Source: RGIG5952 sp045603485
GTDB taxonomy: Bacteria > Verrucomicrobiota > Kiritimatiellia > RFP12 > JAAYLN01
Direction of reading: 5' to 3'
DNA length: 29,986 bases
Assembly (NCBI GenBank): GCA_045603485.1
Contig: JAZUMF010000012.1
Span: 1-29,986, forward strand
Part shown: in pieces, positions 16,815-25,246 of the stretch
How the letters are laid out: every line of letters begins with the position of its first letter
Numbering within the stretch: position 1 is the stretch's first letter
Position numbers and translations under genes: made by a program
Notes under the pieces: generated by a model
The model's input: only the letters and a program-made list of their open reading frames with translations
The model's database searches: none
Told to the model about the DNA's origin: nothing

Positions 16815-17558
16815 TTACCTTGCAAGCAACGATGCCGAATCAGGATCCAAAAACATTCCGCAATCCGGGTGCATCTGAAGAATAGATGCCGGGCAGAGAT
16901 TTGAAACAGGTCCCTCGACAGCACCCTTCACAGCCTCGGCCTTACGGGCATCCGGGCAAGTGCAGACGATGGCACGCGACCACATAATCTGCTTTACCGT
17001 CATCGAAAACGCACGCGAAGGGACGGCGTCAAATGATGGGAACCAACCCTCGCCAACCTGTTGCAGACGGCATTTTTCATCCAAGTCGACAACGATATAG
17101 GCGCGATTTGAATTGAAATCAGCCGGAGGGTCATTGAATGCAAGATGTCCATTCTCGCCGATACCTACGCAAGCGACATCGATTGGGGATGTGCGAATCA
17201 AGGCCTCAAGGCGGTCAATCTCAGCTTGAGGATCGGCAGCCTCGCCGTTTACCTCATTAAAGACCTTCATAGGCTGAGGCGTCTTCGCGACGAAACGCTT
17301 GCGCATATAATTACGGAAGCTTGCTGGATGCTCCACTGAAAGCCCGACATACTCATCTAGGTGAAAACCCGTGACCTTTGTCCAATCGATGCCAGGCTCA
17401 TTCACCAGGGCATTCAAAAACTCGAATTGGCTTGCACCCGTCGCAACGATAATCCTAGCCTCGCCGCGCTCGGCAATGGCCTTACGAATATGCTCCGCTG
17501 CGCACGCGGCAGCCTTAAGAGCCATATCATCCTTATCTTTTCCGATGTAGGTTTTCAT
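16815..17558 (-). CDS. nagB: Glucosamine-6-phosphate deaminase
   Basis: Converts glucosamine-6-phosphate to fructose-6-phosphate and ammonia, feeding amino sugars into glycolysis. The 247-residue protein contains the family signatures GFHLDEYVGLS (Asp68, Glu69) and GIGENGHLAFNDPP (catalytic His138), plus IVATGASQFEFLNAL for phosphate binding near the N-terminus. These place it in the NagB group rather than 6-phosphogluconolactonase. GGGAGG lies 8 nt before the ATG. The gene is 68 bp from the Gfo/Idh/MocA gene upstream and 86 bp from the GH63/37-like gene downstream. NagA and a GlcNAc-6-phosphate-forming kinase are not in the window. Confidence 0.94.
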   Translation of the reverse strand: MKTYIGKDKDDMALKAAACAAEHIRKAIAERGEARIIVATGASQFEFLNALVNEPGIDWTKVTGFHLDEYVGLSVEHPASFRNYMRKRFVAKTPQPMKVFNEVNGEAADPQAEIDRLEALIRTSPIDVACVGIGENGHLAFNDPPADFNSNRAYIVVDLDEKCRLQQVGEGWFPSFDAVPSRAFSMTVKQIMWSRAIVCTCPDARKAEAVKGAVEGPVSNLCPASILQMHPDCGMFLDPDSASLLAR

Positions 17559-17626
17559 AAAAAGTTCCTCCCATTAAAAATCATCAGTGAAAAAAAACGA
17601 CAATCAATCAAAAACAAAGAGAGCGC

Positions 17627-18655
17627 CTATTTACTTCCTCTATAAAGAGCAAGCGTCAGGCGAGCGGCCTCGGATGCGTCAATAGCGCTCACAAAAGGAG
17701 CCTTACGCGTACGCACGCACTCAATAAAATCTGCGATTTGTACGGGATGCCCATAGCCATAGTGACTCTTACCGACCTCGCCCGCCACATTAGCGGCAAG
17801 CTCTGCCTCGGCAGCCTTCAACATCGGCATTATAGACTCATCCTTGAAATCGGCACTGACGACCTTGCCGCTCTTGGTATATACAAAGCCATCCGAGCCT
17901 GTTATCTGAAGCTGTGTATCCCAACTCTGGCGAGCCGAATTGGTCGCTTCAATAGTACCAAAGGCACCATTTTTGAAAAGAACCGAGCCGACAATCGTAT
18001 CCTCAGTTTCGATAATCCCCTGGTGGGTCAAATTTCCCGAAAACGAATTGACCTCCTTGACCCCGCCCATAATCCACTGAAAGAGGTCAAGATAATGAAT
18101 TGCCTGATTTATCAAGACACCGCCACGCTCATACTTGCGTGTGCCGCGCCAAAAATCTGCATTGTAGTAAGCCTCTGAACGAAGGCAGCGATGCAGCATA
18201 GAAGCCGTCAAAACCCGACCGAAGCCTCCATTTGCAACGAGCTCCTTCAACAGCTTGAAGACCGGGTTATAGCGATGCTGAAAGACCCCGGCGAAGATTC
18301 GCTCCGGATATTCACGCTGGGCACGGCGTAGAAGATTTATTCCGGATATCGTATTTGCAAGAGGCTTTTCGCAGAGGACATCCTTGCCCGCGGCAAGTGC
18401 CTTCAGACATAACTCGGCATGATTGTAGTGGGGAGTACAGATGCTGACCGCGTCGACGGATGGGTCGGCAAAGACCTCATCGGCGGAGGTTGTGGCATAT
18501 TCAGCACCGTATTTCTCCGCAAAAGCTTTAGCTCGCTCCTCTTGAATATCGCAAGCCGCAATAAGTTTTACCGACGAATCAAGGAGGTAAGACTCCGCAT
18601 GTGTTGGAGCAATAACCCCACAACCGATTATGGCGATACCAATTTTGTTTTTCAT
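17627..18655 (-). CDS. Gfo/Idh/MocA family NAD(P)-dependent sugar dehydrogenase
   Basis: The 342-residue protein has an N-terminal Rossmann fold (IGIAIIGCGVIAPTHAE, residues 5-21), the EKP motif in VLCEKPLANT with Lys97, and a C-terminal alpha/beta domain with GGVLINQAIHYLDLFQWIMG carrying the conserved catalytic His/Asp region. Members oxidise or reduce ring carbons of sugars, inositols or UDP-amino sugars, so the substrate cannot be named. Its placement between an amino-sugar kinase-like gene and nagB suggests a sugar or amino-sugar derivative. The ATG overlaps the TGA of the GYF_2 membrane protein gene by 4 bp, indicating tight translational coupling. Confidence 0.9.
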   Translation of the reverse strand: MKNKIGIAIIGCGVIAPTHAESYLLDSSVKLIAACDIQEERAKAFAEKYGAEYATTSADEVFADPSVDAVSICTPHYNHAELCLKALAAGKDVLCEKPLANTISGINLLRRAQREYPERIFAGVFQHRYNPVFKLLKELVANGGFGRVLTASMLHRCLRSEAYYNADFWRGTRKYERGGVLINQAIHYLDLFQWIMGGVKEVNSFSGNLTHQGIIETEDTIVGSVLFKNGAFGTIEATNSARQSWDTQLQITGSDGFVYTKSGKVVSADFKDESIMPMLKAAEAELAANVAGEVGKSHYGYGHPVQIADFIECVRTRKAPFVSAIDASEAARLTLALYRGSK

Positions 18656-19824
18656 TTTTTGCCTGGAGTAAGAAAACGAGTTCCGACGACTCGAAAGAAC
18701 AGATCTGCCGGAAGAAGCAGGAACCGCCCTGCAATCACAAGAAAGAACATTGGAAGCCCACCGATCATCGCACTGGGCGAAAGATTGAAGAGCGGAATAA
18801 TTATTGAAGTAACAAAAAGCAAGAGCAGAACAAAGAGCGAATAAAGAAGCCTAAAGACCAAAACAAAGAGATAATATGAGAGAAACTTCCCGGAATTCTT
18901 TGCAAATGCCAAAGTCGCCATCCTAAATGCCGTTGTCACCGGCACATTAAAAATGGCAATATTAGGCTCGACAAAATGGAAAGCAAAAGACTTTACAAAG
19001 GAAACAACAAGGAAAATTGAAGTGCCGTATATAAGCCATTTGGCTGACTCTAAATTCAAAAGTGCGGCAATTACCTTATCTGCCGTTTGCTGAGATGGAT
19101 TATCTAAAAATCCGCCGACATAGAGAAAATGATAAAGACATGTTGCAATTGTAAAGTTTACGATACACTCCAAAAGAGTATAAAAAATCAAAAGCGAGCG
19201 TGTTCTGCCAACAGTCTTTTGCCAAGCTCTCCCCAATGACTCCAACGGAGAAAAGGCAAAAAAGACAAACATCAGGCGACCCTTAACGCGGACATAAACC
19301 GTTATCAGCGAAAAGACGACTACGACAAAGACCCATTGAAGGGAAATTTTCGGTATGAAAATCTTTGACAAACCTTCCGACAAACCGACGACAAGCGCGC
19401 TGAGATAGTTAGAGCCGCCTGCCATCTTTTCCGAAAAAGCCTCTACATCAACGACATTGACAAGTGCTGTCGCGGTTGCCATCCATACGCAAAAGATAAG
19501 GCTGAGCCATAAAGAAAATCTACGCGACTTGAAGAGAAGTGCACACACATAACGGTAAGAAGCATGAACGGCTTCGCCAAGGCTATGTATTGCAAGCGGA
19601 ATCTGAGAAACAATCTCCACGCGGGAACTCTCAAGCTTCTTCCAGGCAAACCGCAGTTCATATATGGAATCGGCACGCTTCCATTCATTACCGAAAGCCT
19701 TGGTCCAAACTGCAGTTTCACCGACAATTGTACCGTCGGCAATCCGATTGGCGATCTCGTCAATATCAACCGGGCCTACAGTCTCAGCACCGGATGGAGT
19801 ATAAAACCAAATTTTTTCGCCCAT
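18652..19824 (-). CDS. GYF_2-domain multi-pass membrane protein
   Basis: Residues 1-55 form a GYF_2 (DUF4339) domain: IWFYTPSGAETVGPVDIDEI with the usual WFY start and GPV-D turn, ending in a Trp-containing strand. The rest of the 390 residues holds six or more hydrophobic helices (for example about 104-124, 163-182, 213-236, 263-281, 312-343, 357-380). GYF_2 domains bind proline-rich or peptide partners, so this may be an inner-membrane scaffold or regulator. It resembles no known sugar transporter. Its place in the run is tight: 5 bp after the sugar kinase-like gene and a 4-bp overlap with the dehydrogenase. The ribosome site is weak (AAAAGA). Confidence 0.8.
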   Translation of the reverse strand: MGEKIWFYTPSGAETVGPVDIDEIANRIADGTIVGETAVWTKAFGNEWKRADSIYELRFAWKKLESSRVEIVSQIPLAIHSLGEAVHASYRYVCALLFKSRRFSLWLSLIFCVWMATATALVNVVDVEAFSEKMAGGSNYLSALVVGLSEGLSKIFIPKISLQWVFVVVVFSLITVYVRVKGRLMFVFFAFSPLESLGRAWQKTVGRTRSLLIFYTLLECIVNFTIATCLYHFLYVGGFLDNPSQQTADKVIAALLNLESAKWLIYGTSIFLVVSFVKSFAFHFVEPNIAIFNVPVTTAFRMATLAFAKNSGKFLSYYLFVLVFRLLYSLFVLLLLFVTSIIIPLFNLSPSAMIGGLPMFFLVIAGRFLLLPADLFFRVVGTRFLTPGKK

Positions 19825-19829
19825 ATCTT

Positions 19830-20933
19830 TTAACGGTTTAGAGACGCGCGAATCATGCGCTCTCGTGATTCAATAGACTCGCAGAGACGAAACTGCACTC
19901 TGGCGCGATTCAAATTCTGCGTTGGAGATTTAGATTTAAAATAGACGCTACCCGCCAGATAATCCTGGAAGAATCGAAGACCGAGCTCAAAGGTTATCAA
20001 ACGGATAGAATCAAAAAGATACGCTTTATCGGCATCAGTCAGGAAATCCTTACCGTAATGCAGATAGCCCTTAACGAAGGCGTCAAAGAGATCCATATCA
20101 AAGACTACCTCGTTAAGATTAAGCTCCTCCTCGCCGGCAGGATTGCAGATAGAGCGGATCGCGTCACCAAAGTCATAATGAATAAGACCAGGCCCCACCG
20201 TATCCAAATCAATCATGGCAGTCCCCTTCCCCGTATAATCGTCGATCATTATATTGGAGATTTTCGGGTCGCCGTGCATTACACGCGTCTTAAGCTCGCC
20301 TGACTCTATCGCATCAGCCAAAACAGGAACAAAGTCACGGCGGTCATCGATAATCTTGGCTAGACGACGCGCCTCCATCGAAGAATCCAACCTAGCCTTG
20401 GCGGACTTTTGGGTCAGAGTCTTGTCGTAAAGCTCAAGATACTTAGGCGTAATGTGAAAACCTGGAAGAGGATCCTTAAGTCGTGATGGCCTTATATCAG
20501 AAACAAGCGAATGGAAATGCGCCAAAACGGCTCCGCACTCCAAGGCATGCTCCGGACCTTGCGGAACCTCGTATGCTTGAGCGGAAGCGATTTTGGTGAT
20601 GACGCGCCAATAGGTTCCGTCGTCACTGACAAAATAATCCTTGCCGTCACGCGTAGGAATCACCTTTGGCATCTGCCATACTCTATCTGAAGTTAAAAGC
20701 TCTCTGGAAAGCTTCGCGTGCGCATGCCTCGTAATACAATGCATATTGTCCATAATCAGCGAAGGGTCAGGGAAGACCTTGTTATTGATTCGCTGAAGGA
20801 CAACCTGCGTTTCTGAAAATGTATTACGGAAGATAGCAAGGTAGGTATCATTGATATTCCCGTTTCCGACAGGGACAATAGTCACAAGCTGACCGGGAAT
20901 ATTAAAGTTTTGAATGAGAACAGAAAGTTCCAT
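19830..20933 (-). CDS. APH-fold sugar kinase, N-acetylhexosamine 1-kinase (NahK)-like
   Basis: The 367-residue protein has the aminoglycoside-phosphotransferase fold. Near the N-terminus VGNGNINDTYLA forms the nucleotide loop. The catalytic loop is VMHGDPKISNIMID (His220, Asp222, Asn227) and the metal site is MIDLDTVGPGLIHYDFGDAIR split around Asp242/Asp244. These blocks and the length match bifidobacterial NahK, which makes GlcNAc-1-P or GalNAc-1-P from the free N-acetylhexosamine. The assignment to that exact activity is a family-level inference; other APH-fold sugar kinases are possible. It sits 23 bp after the yhcH-like gene and close to nagB, which supports amino-sugar use. GTAGG lies about 6 nt before the ATG. 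Confidence 0.82.
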   Translation of the reverse strand: MELSVLIQNFNIPGQLVTIVPVGNGNINDTYLAIFRNTFSETQVVLQRINNKVFPDPSLIMDNMHCITRHAHAKLSRELLTSDRVWQMPKVIPTRDGKDYFVSDDGTYWRVITKIASAQAYEVPQGPEHALECGAVLAHFHSLVSDIRPSRLKDPLPGFHITPKYLELYDKTLTQKSAKARLDSSMEARRLAKIIDDRRDFVPVLADAIESGELKTRVMHGDPKISNIMIDDYTGKGTAMIDLDTVGPGLIHYDFGDAIRSICNPAGEEELNLNEVVFDMDLFDAFVKGYLHYGKDFLTDADKAYLFDSIRLITFELGLRFFQDYLAGSVYFKSKSPTQNLNRARVQFRLCESIESRERMIRASLNR

Positions 20934-20956
20934 CTGATACCTACCCTTCGTAAAAT

Positions 20957-21418
20957 CTATGCCTTAATCTTAATGACACATTTACGGACGGATGACGGAG
21001 TCTCATCAATGGCGACACCCGGCATATGCGCGTCATCGTGCCAAAAGACAGCAAAGACGCCATTATAAAGAGGAAGCATGGCGCAAGGCCATTCAGGCAC
21101 CTGCAAAAGGCGGTAATCCTTTGCCGTATCGTATGGAGTTGCAACCTCAAGCTTCTCGGAAGCTGGTGAAACTCCGCAAATCTCCTCGCCCGACAGCAAT
21201 ATCTGAATATCGATATAGCGGTCGTGAGACTCAAAAAGGCAATCCTCAATCAACTTCGTATTGTATGTATTCAGCGAAGCATAGATATTATCACCGTCAA
21301 TATCGATACGCCCGTCAGGCAAAGCGTTGAGATCCTGAGAGAGAAACTCGGCCACCTTATCAAAGCAGGGTATCACATCCGCATATTGCTTTATCGCATC
21401 AAGAGAATCGTAAATCAT
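20957..21418 (-). CDS. YhcH/YjgK/YiaL family protein (NanQ-like sugar anomerase)
   Basis: The 153-residue protein covers the whole family (PF04074). It shows ESHDRYIDIQILLSGEE (His65, Asp70, Gln72, Glu78-79) and FWHDDAHMPG near residue 130, the metal-binding cupin-like signature. E. coli YhcH (NanQ) is an N-acetylneuraminate anomerase and relatives accompany rhamnose, xylulose or sialic-acid genes. Here it would speed anomer exchange of a sugar before the kinase or dehydrogenase next to it. AGGTG lies 6-7 nt before the ATG; the purD stop is 14 bp upstream. Confidence 0.9.
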   Translation of the reverse strand: MIYDSLDAIKQYADVIPCFDKVAEFLSQDLNALPDGRIDIDGDNIYASLNTYNTKLIEDCLFESHDRYIDIQILLSGEEICGVSPASEKLEVATPYDTAKDYRLLQVPEWPCAMLPLYNGVFAVFWHDDAHMPGVAIDETPSSVRKCVIKIKA

Positions 21419-21432
21419 AGTAACACCTAGAG

Positions 21433-22710
21433 TTAAGCCTTGCGGTTAAAAGCGCGGCGGGCAATATCGGTGCGGTAATGCGCGCCGTCGAATTTAATCT
21501 TACGCACACCCTCGTATGCCGCATCGACGGCATCGCGCAATGTAGGACCAAGGGCAGAAACGGTAAGAACGCGGCCGCCAGCAGTGACAACCTTACCATC
21601 CTTTTCTGCAGTACCTGCATGGAAAACAATCGTCTTTTCAGGAGCGTCAGCCTCATCAAGACCGCTAATCTCAAGCCCCTTTGGATAAGAGCCGGGATAT
21701 CCGGGAGCGGACATGACGACAGTAGCGCAAGGCTCAGCCGAAATCGAAAGAGATGAAGGCTTCAGAGAGCCCTCGGCGCAATCCAGAAGGAGCTTTGCAA
21801 AGTTGCCCTCGATACGGGGAAGAATAACCTCCGTCTCTGGATCGCCGAATCGGCAGTTAAACTCAAGGACATTGATACCCTTAGAGCCAATCATCAAACC
21901 GGCGTAAAGGACGCCGGAATAGTGAATACCGCGACGGGCAAGCTCCTCAACGACAGGACGGAAAATCCACTTCAAAGCCATATCCTCCACATCGTCCGTC
22001 ACAACGGGAGCGGGAGAATAGGCACCCATGCCTCCGGTATTCGGCCCCTCGTCGTTATCGTTAATGCGCTTATGATCCTGAGCCGAAGGCAAAATAGCGA
22101 TGTTCTTACCGTCAATCAAAGCAAGAATTGAAGCCTCCTCGCCGTCAAGGAAAGTCTCAATAAGGATAGAAGCGCCGGCATCGCCGAATTGCTTCTTATC
22201 AAGCATATCGGAAATCGCCGCGACAGCCTCATCGCGAGTCTGAGCGATAATAACACCCTTACCGGCGGCAAGTCCGTCAGCCTTGATAACAACAGGAAGT
22301 GAAAAACGATCAAGCGCGGCAATCGCCTTTGCGGCATCGACATGAACCTCAGCCTTGGCGGTCGGGACACCCGCCGCATTCATAATCTCCTTGGCGAACT
22401 GCTTGCTGCCCTCCATACGGGCAGCCTCCATAGAAGGGCCAAAGACAGGAATGCCCAACGAAGATATGCGGTCGGTCACACCGGCGCAAAGAGGAGCCTC
22501 TGGGCCGACAACAACAAGATCAGGGCGAGAAACCTGAGCCCAGGCATACAAATCATCGATGTTTTCCGCTGGAATCGGAACATTCGTTGCTATGGACGCA
22601 GTACCTGCATTTCCCGGTGCAGCATAAAGCTCATGTCCATCAGAATCTTTTGACAATCTCCAAAGAATTGCGTGTTCGCGACCGCCGCCGCCTATGACAA
22701 GAATTTTCAT
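21433..22710 (-). CDS. purD: Phosphoribosylamine-glycine ligase
   Basis: Catalyses the ATP-dependent joining of 5-phosphoribosylamine and glycine in de novo purine synthesis. From the ATG at 22710 the protein has 425 residues, the normal length. It starts MKILVIGGGGREHAILWRL and shows LPVVIKADGLAAGKGV and GMGAYSPAPVV, NCRFGDPETEVILPR, the ATP-grasp signatures of GARS. The frame remains open to 22809, but MKILVIGGGGREHA is the family's true start. There is no ribosome site; instead a perfect TATAAT ends 7 nt before the ATG, so the mRNA may be leaderless. It is a housekeeping gene at the head of a sugar-catabolic run, with only 14 bp to the next gene. Confidence 0.97.
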   Translation of the reverse strand: MKILVIGGGGREHAILWRLSKDSDGHELYAAPGNAGTASIATNVPIPAENIDDLYAWAQVSRPDLVVVGPEAPLCAGVTDRISSLGIPVFGPSMEAARMEGSKQFAKEIMNAAGVPTAKAEVHVDAAKAIAALDRFSLPVVIKADGLAAGKGVIIAQTRDEAVAAISDMLDKKQFGDAGASILIETFLDGEEASILALIDGKNIAILPSAQDHKRINDNDEGPNTGGMGAYSPAPVVTDDVEDMALKWIFRPVVEELARRGIHYSGVLYAGLMIGSKGINVLEFNCRFGDPETEVILPRIEGNFAKLLLDCAEGSLKPSSLSISAEPCATVVMSAPGYPGSYPKGLEISGLDEADAPEKTIVFHAGTAEKDGKVVTAGGRVLTVSALGPTLRDAVDAAYEGVRKIKFDGAHYRTDIARRAFNRKA

Positions 22711-22717
22711 GATTACT

Positions 22718-22747
22718 ATTATAGTCAAAAACACCATTTTGGTGCAA
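22718..22747 (-). promoter_or_regulatory. purD promoter, candidate leaderless, with palindrome in the spacer
   Basis: On the minus strand TTGCAC (22742-22747) and a perfect TATAAT (22718-22723) are 18 nt apart. Only 7 nt separate the -10 from the A of the purD ATG, so transcription should start at or next to that A. The spacer contains CACCATTTTGGTG (22732-22744), 5-bp arms around TTT, a possible repressor site. Confidence 0.6.
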
Positions 22748-22868
22748 GTAGAGCGGCAATCAGCCATGAGCCCGGAAAATCCGAGATAGTGGCGGCGATA
22801 TCGTGCCACCCTTTTTCATTAAAAACGCCGATGATTCCAAGCTTTCAAAAATGAGCGGCGATAGTCCC

Positions 22869-25052
22869 CTACAATCCAAAGCGGTCAAAAAAATCATCCT
22901 CTTGAATTATCTCGACTCCAAGCTCATTTGCCTTGTCTATCTTATTTTGACCAGGCTTGTCGCCGATGACAAAATAAGTCACCTTTGAAGATACCGATGA
23001 AACATACTTTGCGCCGTTCCTGATAAAGAAATCCTTTATCTCATCCCTCTTAAAGCGTTTAGAAGTGCCCGAATATATTATGGTCATACCATCGAGGGCG
23101 TTTCCTATCTTTTCGGCGGCCTTGTATGTTGTATTAAAGCCATAGACGGCATCGAAAAGACATGAAAAATCTTTGATATGAGACTCACCCGAAATAGCCT
23201 GATTTTCCGCAAAAGCAAAAAGGTCGTCGGCGGGAAGCGACTCTTTGGAATTATTATTCCCGAAGAAAGACGAGATACTTTCAGCCGTTATCTCGCCAAT
23301 ATTCGGAACCTCAAGCAACTCTTCCTTTGTCGCTGAAGCCAGTCTCTCCAATGTCGTAAAGTGACTAGCCAAATCACGCCCCGTCACCTTCCCTACACCA
23401 TCAATGCAAAGCCCTGCGATTATGCGATCGAGCGTCAGCGTCTTCACGCTTTCACGAACCGAATCAAAATAGAGACGCACTGACTTCTCGGCATAGCCCT
23501 CACCCAACTTGGCACGGATGAAGTCCCTGTGAAGAATATTGCCGCCATCGCCGGAATCCTCTAAAACGAAGATACGGTAAAGGTCGTCAATGGAATGTAT
23601 GTTAAGTATTTCGACAAAGTCCCTGAGAACCACAGGCCCCAGCCCCTTGATGTTCGCACAATCCTTACCGCACCAGAACTCCAATCGCTGAATCACCTGA
23701 TCCGGGCAGTGGTAATTAGTGCAAACATTGAATTCGCCTTTGCGAACAAGCGGAGTTGAGCATGACGGACAGTGCGTGGGGAAACGGATAGGAGTCGTTG
23801 ACACCTCCTCTGCAGCGTTGCGCGCCTCGTCAACGCCTGACACCTGAGGAATGACCTCCCCCGCTCTCTGGATAAAGACATACGAGCCGACAGCAAGTCC
23901 CATGCTCTTTATGTACGACTCGTTATTAAGTGTTGCCCTTGAGACAATGGTACCGCCGATAGCTGTCGGCTCAAGCTCGGCGACTGGAGTTACATGACCT
24001 GCCATACCCAATTGAAAAACAACGCCCTTGATTAGTGTCGACTGCGCCTCTTGTGGGAATTTACGAGCCTTGCACCAATTGGGATAGGTTGTATTCAAAC
24101 CAAGAAACTCCTGATGCTTTCGTTCATTAACCTTGACGACAACGCCATCGCAATCATAAGGAAGCTTTCCCGAGGTACGCAAAAGATTAAAGTCGTCAAT
24201 CGCTTTAATTAGTGATGCCGTATCCGAACATACCCCGCTCGCGTTATATCTGTCAAAACCCAATTTTGACAAAAGCTCAAGCGTCACGGTTTGAGATGAC
24301 ATGGCGCTCTGCTTAAAAGCTTCATCCGTCGTATATGCAGCAAAGGCATTAAGCATAAGCCCGCGCTTTGCGGTGACCCTTGGATCAAGCTGCTTCAGGC
24401 TACCGCTTGCCGCATTACGCTTATTGGCAAAAGGACGCTCGCCGTTTGCGGCCTTTTCGCTATTTATACGCTCAAAAGCCCCCTGAGGCATCAATATCTC
24501 TCCACGGACCTCAAAATAATCGGGAAGCTCCGGACAAAGATTCATATCCAATATCAGCGGGACATTATGGATGGTCTTCACATTTTCAATGACCGATTCA
24601 CCTGTAATTTGGTCTCCGCGAGTGACGGCATCAACTAACACGCCCTTTTCGTAAACAAGAGAAATTGACACTCCGTCATACTTAGGCTCATAAGTAAAAG
24701 AAATGACTTCATCGGGGAATTCTTCATGAAGCTTTGCCGAAGTCTCGGCAATCCACACTTGAAGCTCTTCACGCGTATAGACATTATCGATAGATTGCAT
24801 CGGAATGACATGGCGAACCTTACGAAAGCCCCCTTGAATATCCGAGCCGACGCGCTGGGTCGGCGACCCCGGCAAAACAACGCCGTTAATCTTCTCAAGC
24901 TCTTGAAGCCGCTTAAACTCCATATCAAACTCATAGTCTGACATTGGAGGGTCGTTTTCGACATAATACTTAAAACTTGCCCATGCAAGAGCGTCTGAAA
25001 GCGACTTCTGGTCGTTAATGTCGCGGTTATTAAAATCTTCAATCGTATACAT
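22869..25052 (-). CDS. ligA: NAD-dependent DNA ligase
   Basis: Seals nicks in replication and repair. The 727-residue protein has the full LigA order: the Ia domain with YYVENDPPMSDYEFD, the adenylation domain with the AMP-accepting Lys124 in EPKYDGVS, RGEILMP and PFANKRNAASGSLKQLD, the DCDGVVVKVN motif, an OB fold with GHVTPVAELEP, a four-Cys zinc finger (HCPSCSTPL then NVCTNYHCPDQ), helix-hairpin-helix repeats (IKGLGPV, IDGVGKVTGRDLA, VPNIGEITAESI) and a C-terminal BRCT domain (about 650-727). It is slightly longer than the usual 670. The ATG is preceded by AAGG and overlaps by 14 bp the end of a truncated EEP gene. A 158-bp gap separates it from purD. Confidence 0.98.
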   Translation of the reverse strand: MYTIEDFNNRDINDQKSLSDALAWASFKYYVENDPPMSDYEFDMEFKRLQELEKINGVVLPGSPTQRVGSDIQGGFRKVRHVIPMQSIDNVYTREELQVWIAETSAKLHEEFPDEVISFTYEPKYDGVSISLVYEKGVLVDAVTRGDQITGESVIENVKTIHNVPLILDMNLCPELPDYFEVRGEILMPQGAFERINSEKAANGERPFANKRNAASGSLKQLDPRVTAKRGLMLNAFAAYTTDEAFKQSAMSSQTVTLELLSKLGFDRYNASGVCSDTASLIKAIDDFNLLRTSGKLPYDCDGVVVKVNERKHQEFLGLNTTYPNWCKARKFPQEAQSTLIKGVVFQLGMAGHVTPVAELEPTAIGGTIVSRATLNNESYIKSMGLAVGSYVFIQRAGEVIPQVSGVDEARNAAEEVSTTPIRFPTHCPSCSTPLVRKGEFNVCTNYHCPDQVIQRLEFWCGKDCANIKGLGPVVLRDFVEILNIHSIDDLYRIFVLEDSGDGGNILHRDFIRAKLGEGYAEKSVRLYFDSVRESVKTLTLDRIIAGLCIDGVGKVTGRDLASHFTTLERLASATKEELLEVPNIGEITAESISSFFGNNNSKESLPADDLFAFAENQAISGESHIKDFSCLFDAVYGFNTTYKAAEKIGNALDGMTIIYSGTSKRFKRDEIKDFFIRNGAKYVSSVSSKVTYFVIGDKPGQNKIDKANELGVEIIQEDDFFDRFGL

Positions 25053-25242
25053 TGAATAACCTTAAAATCAAGTTAGCTAAATCGTCACAACGATTTGTCC
25101 ACGCATTCGGCGTCTCTGTGCCTGAACCTGATTGCCGTATATTGTATGTACATACACTCAACAGATTAGACACTTTGGCATTAGCGCTGTGCAGCGGAAA
25201 TAGAGAAAAAAAGGCAATTACAAAAAAAATCACATATCTCAT
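25039..25242 (-). pseudogene. Truncated endonuclease/exonuclease/phosphatase (EEP) family gene remnant
   Basis: The 67-residue frame begins MRYVIFFVIAFFSLFPLHS, a good signal peptide ending SANA, and continues SVCTYNIR followed by NAWTNRCDDLANLI. These are the first strand and helix of secreted EEP enzymes, where the Asn of YNIR is catalytic. The family usually has 250-300 residues; here the homology stops after DDLANLI and the frame ends within the ligA start. The rest, including the acidic and His catalytic residues, is missing. It starts 4 bp after the GH127 stop, so it was probably the second gene of that transcript before a deletion joined it to ligA. It may still be translated and couple ligA translation. 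Confidence 0.6.
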
Positions 25243-25246
25243 AAGT

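Noticed and set aside
22711..22809. N-terminal extension of the purD frame
   Set aside because: It covers the promoter region; PurD proteins begin at the MKILVIGGGGREHA motif at 22710.
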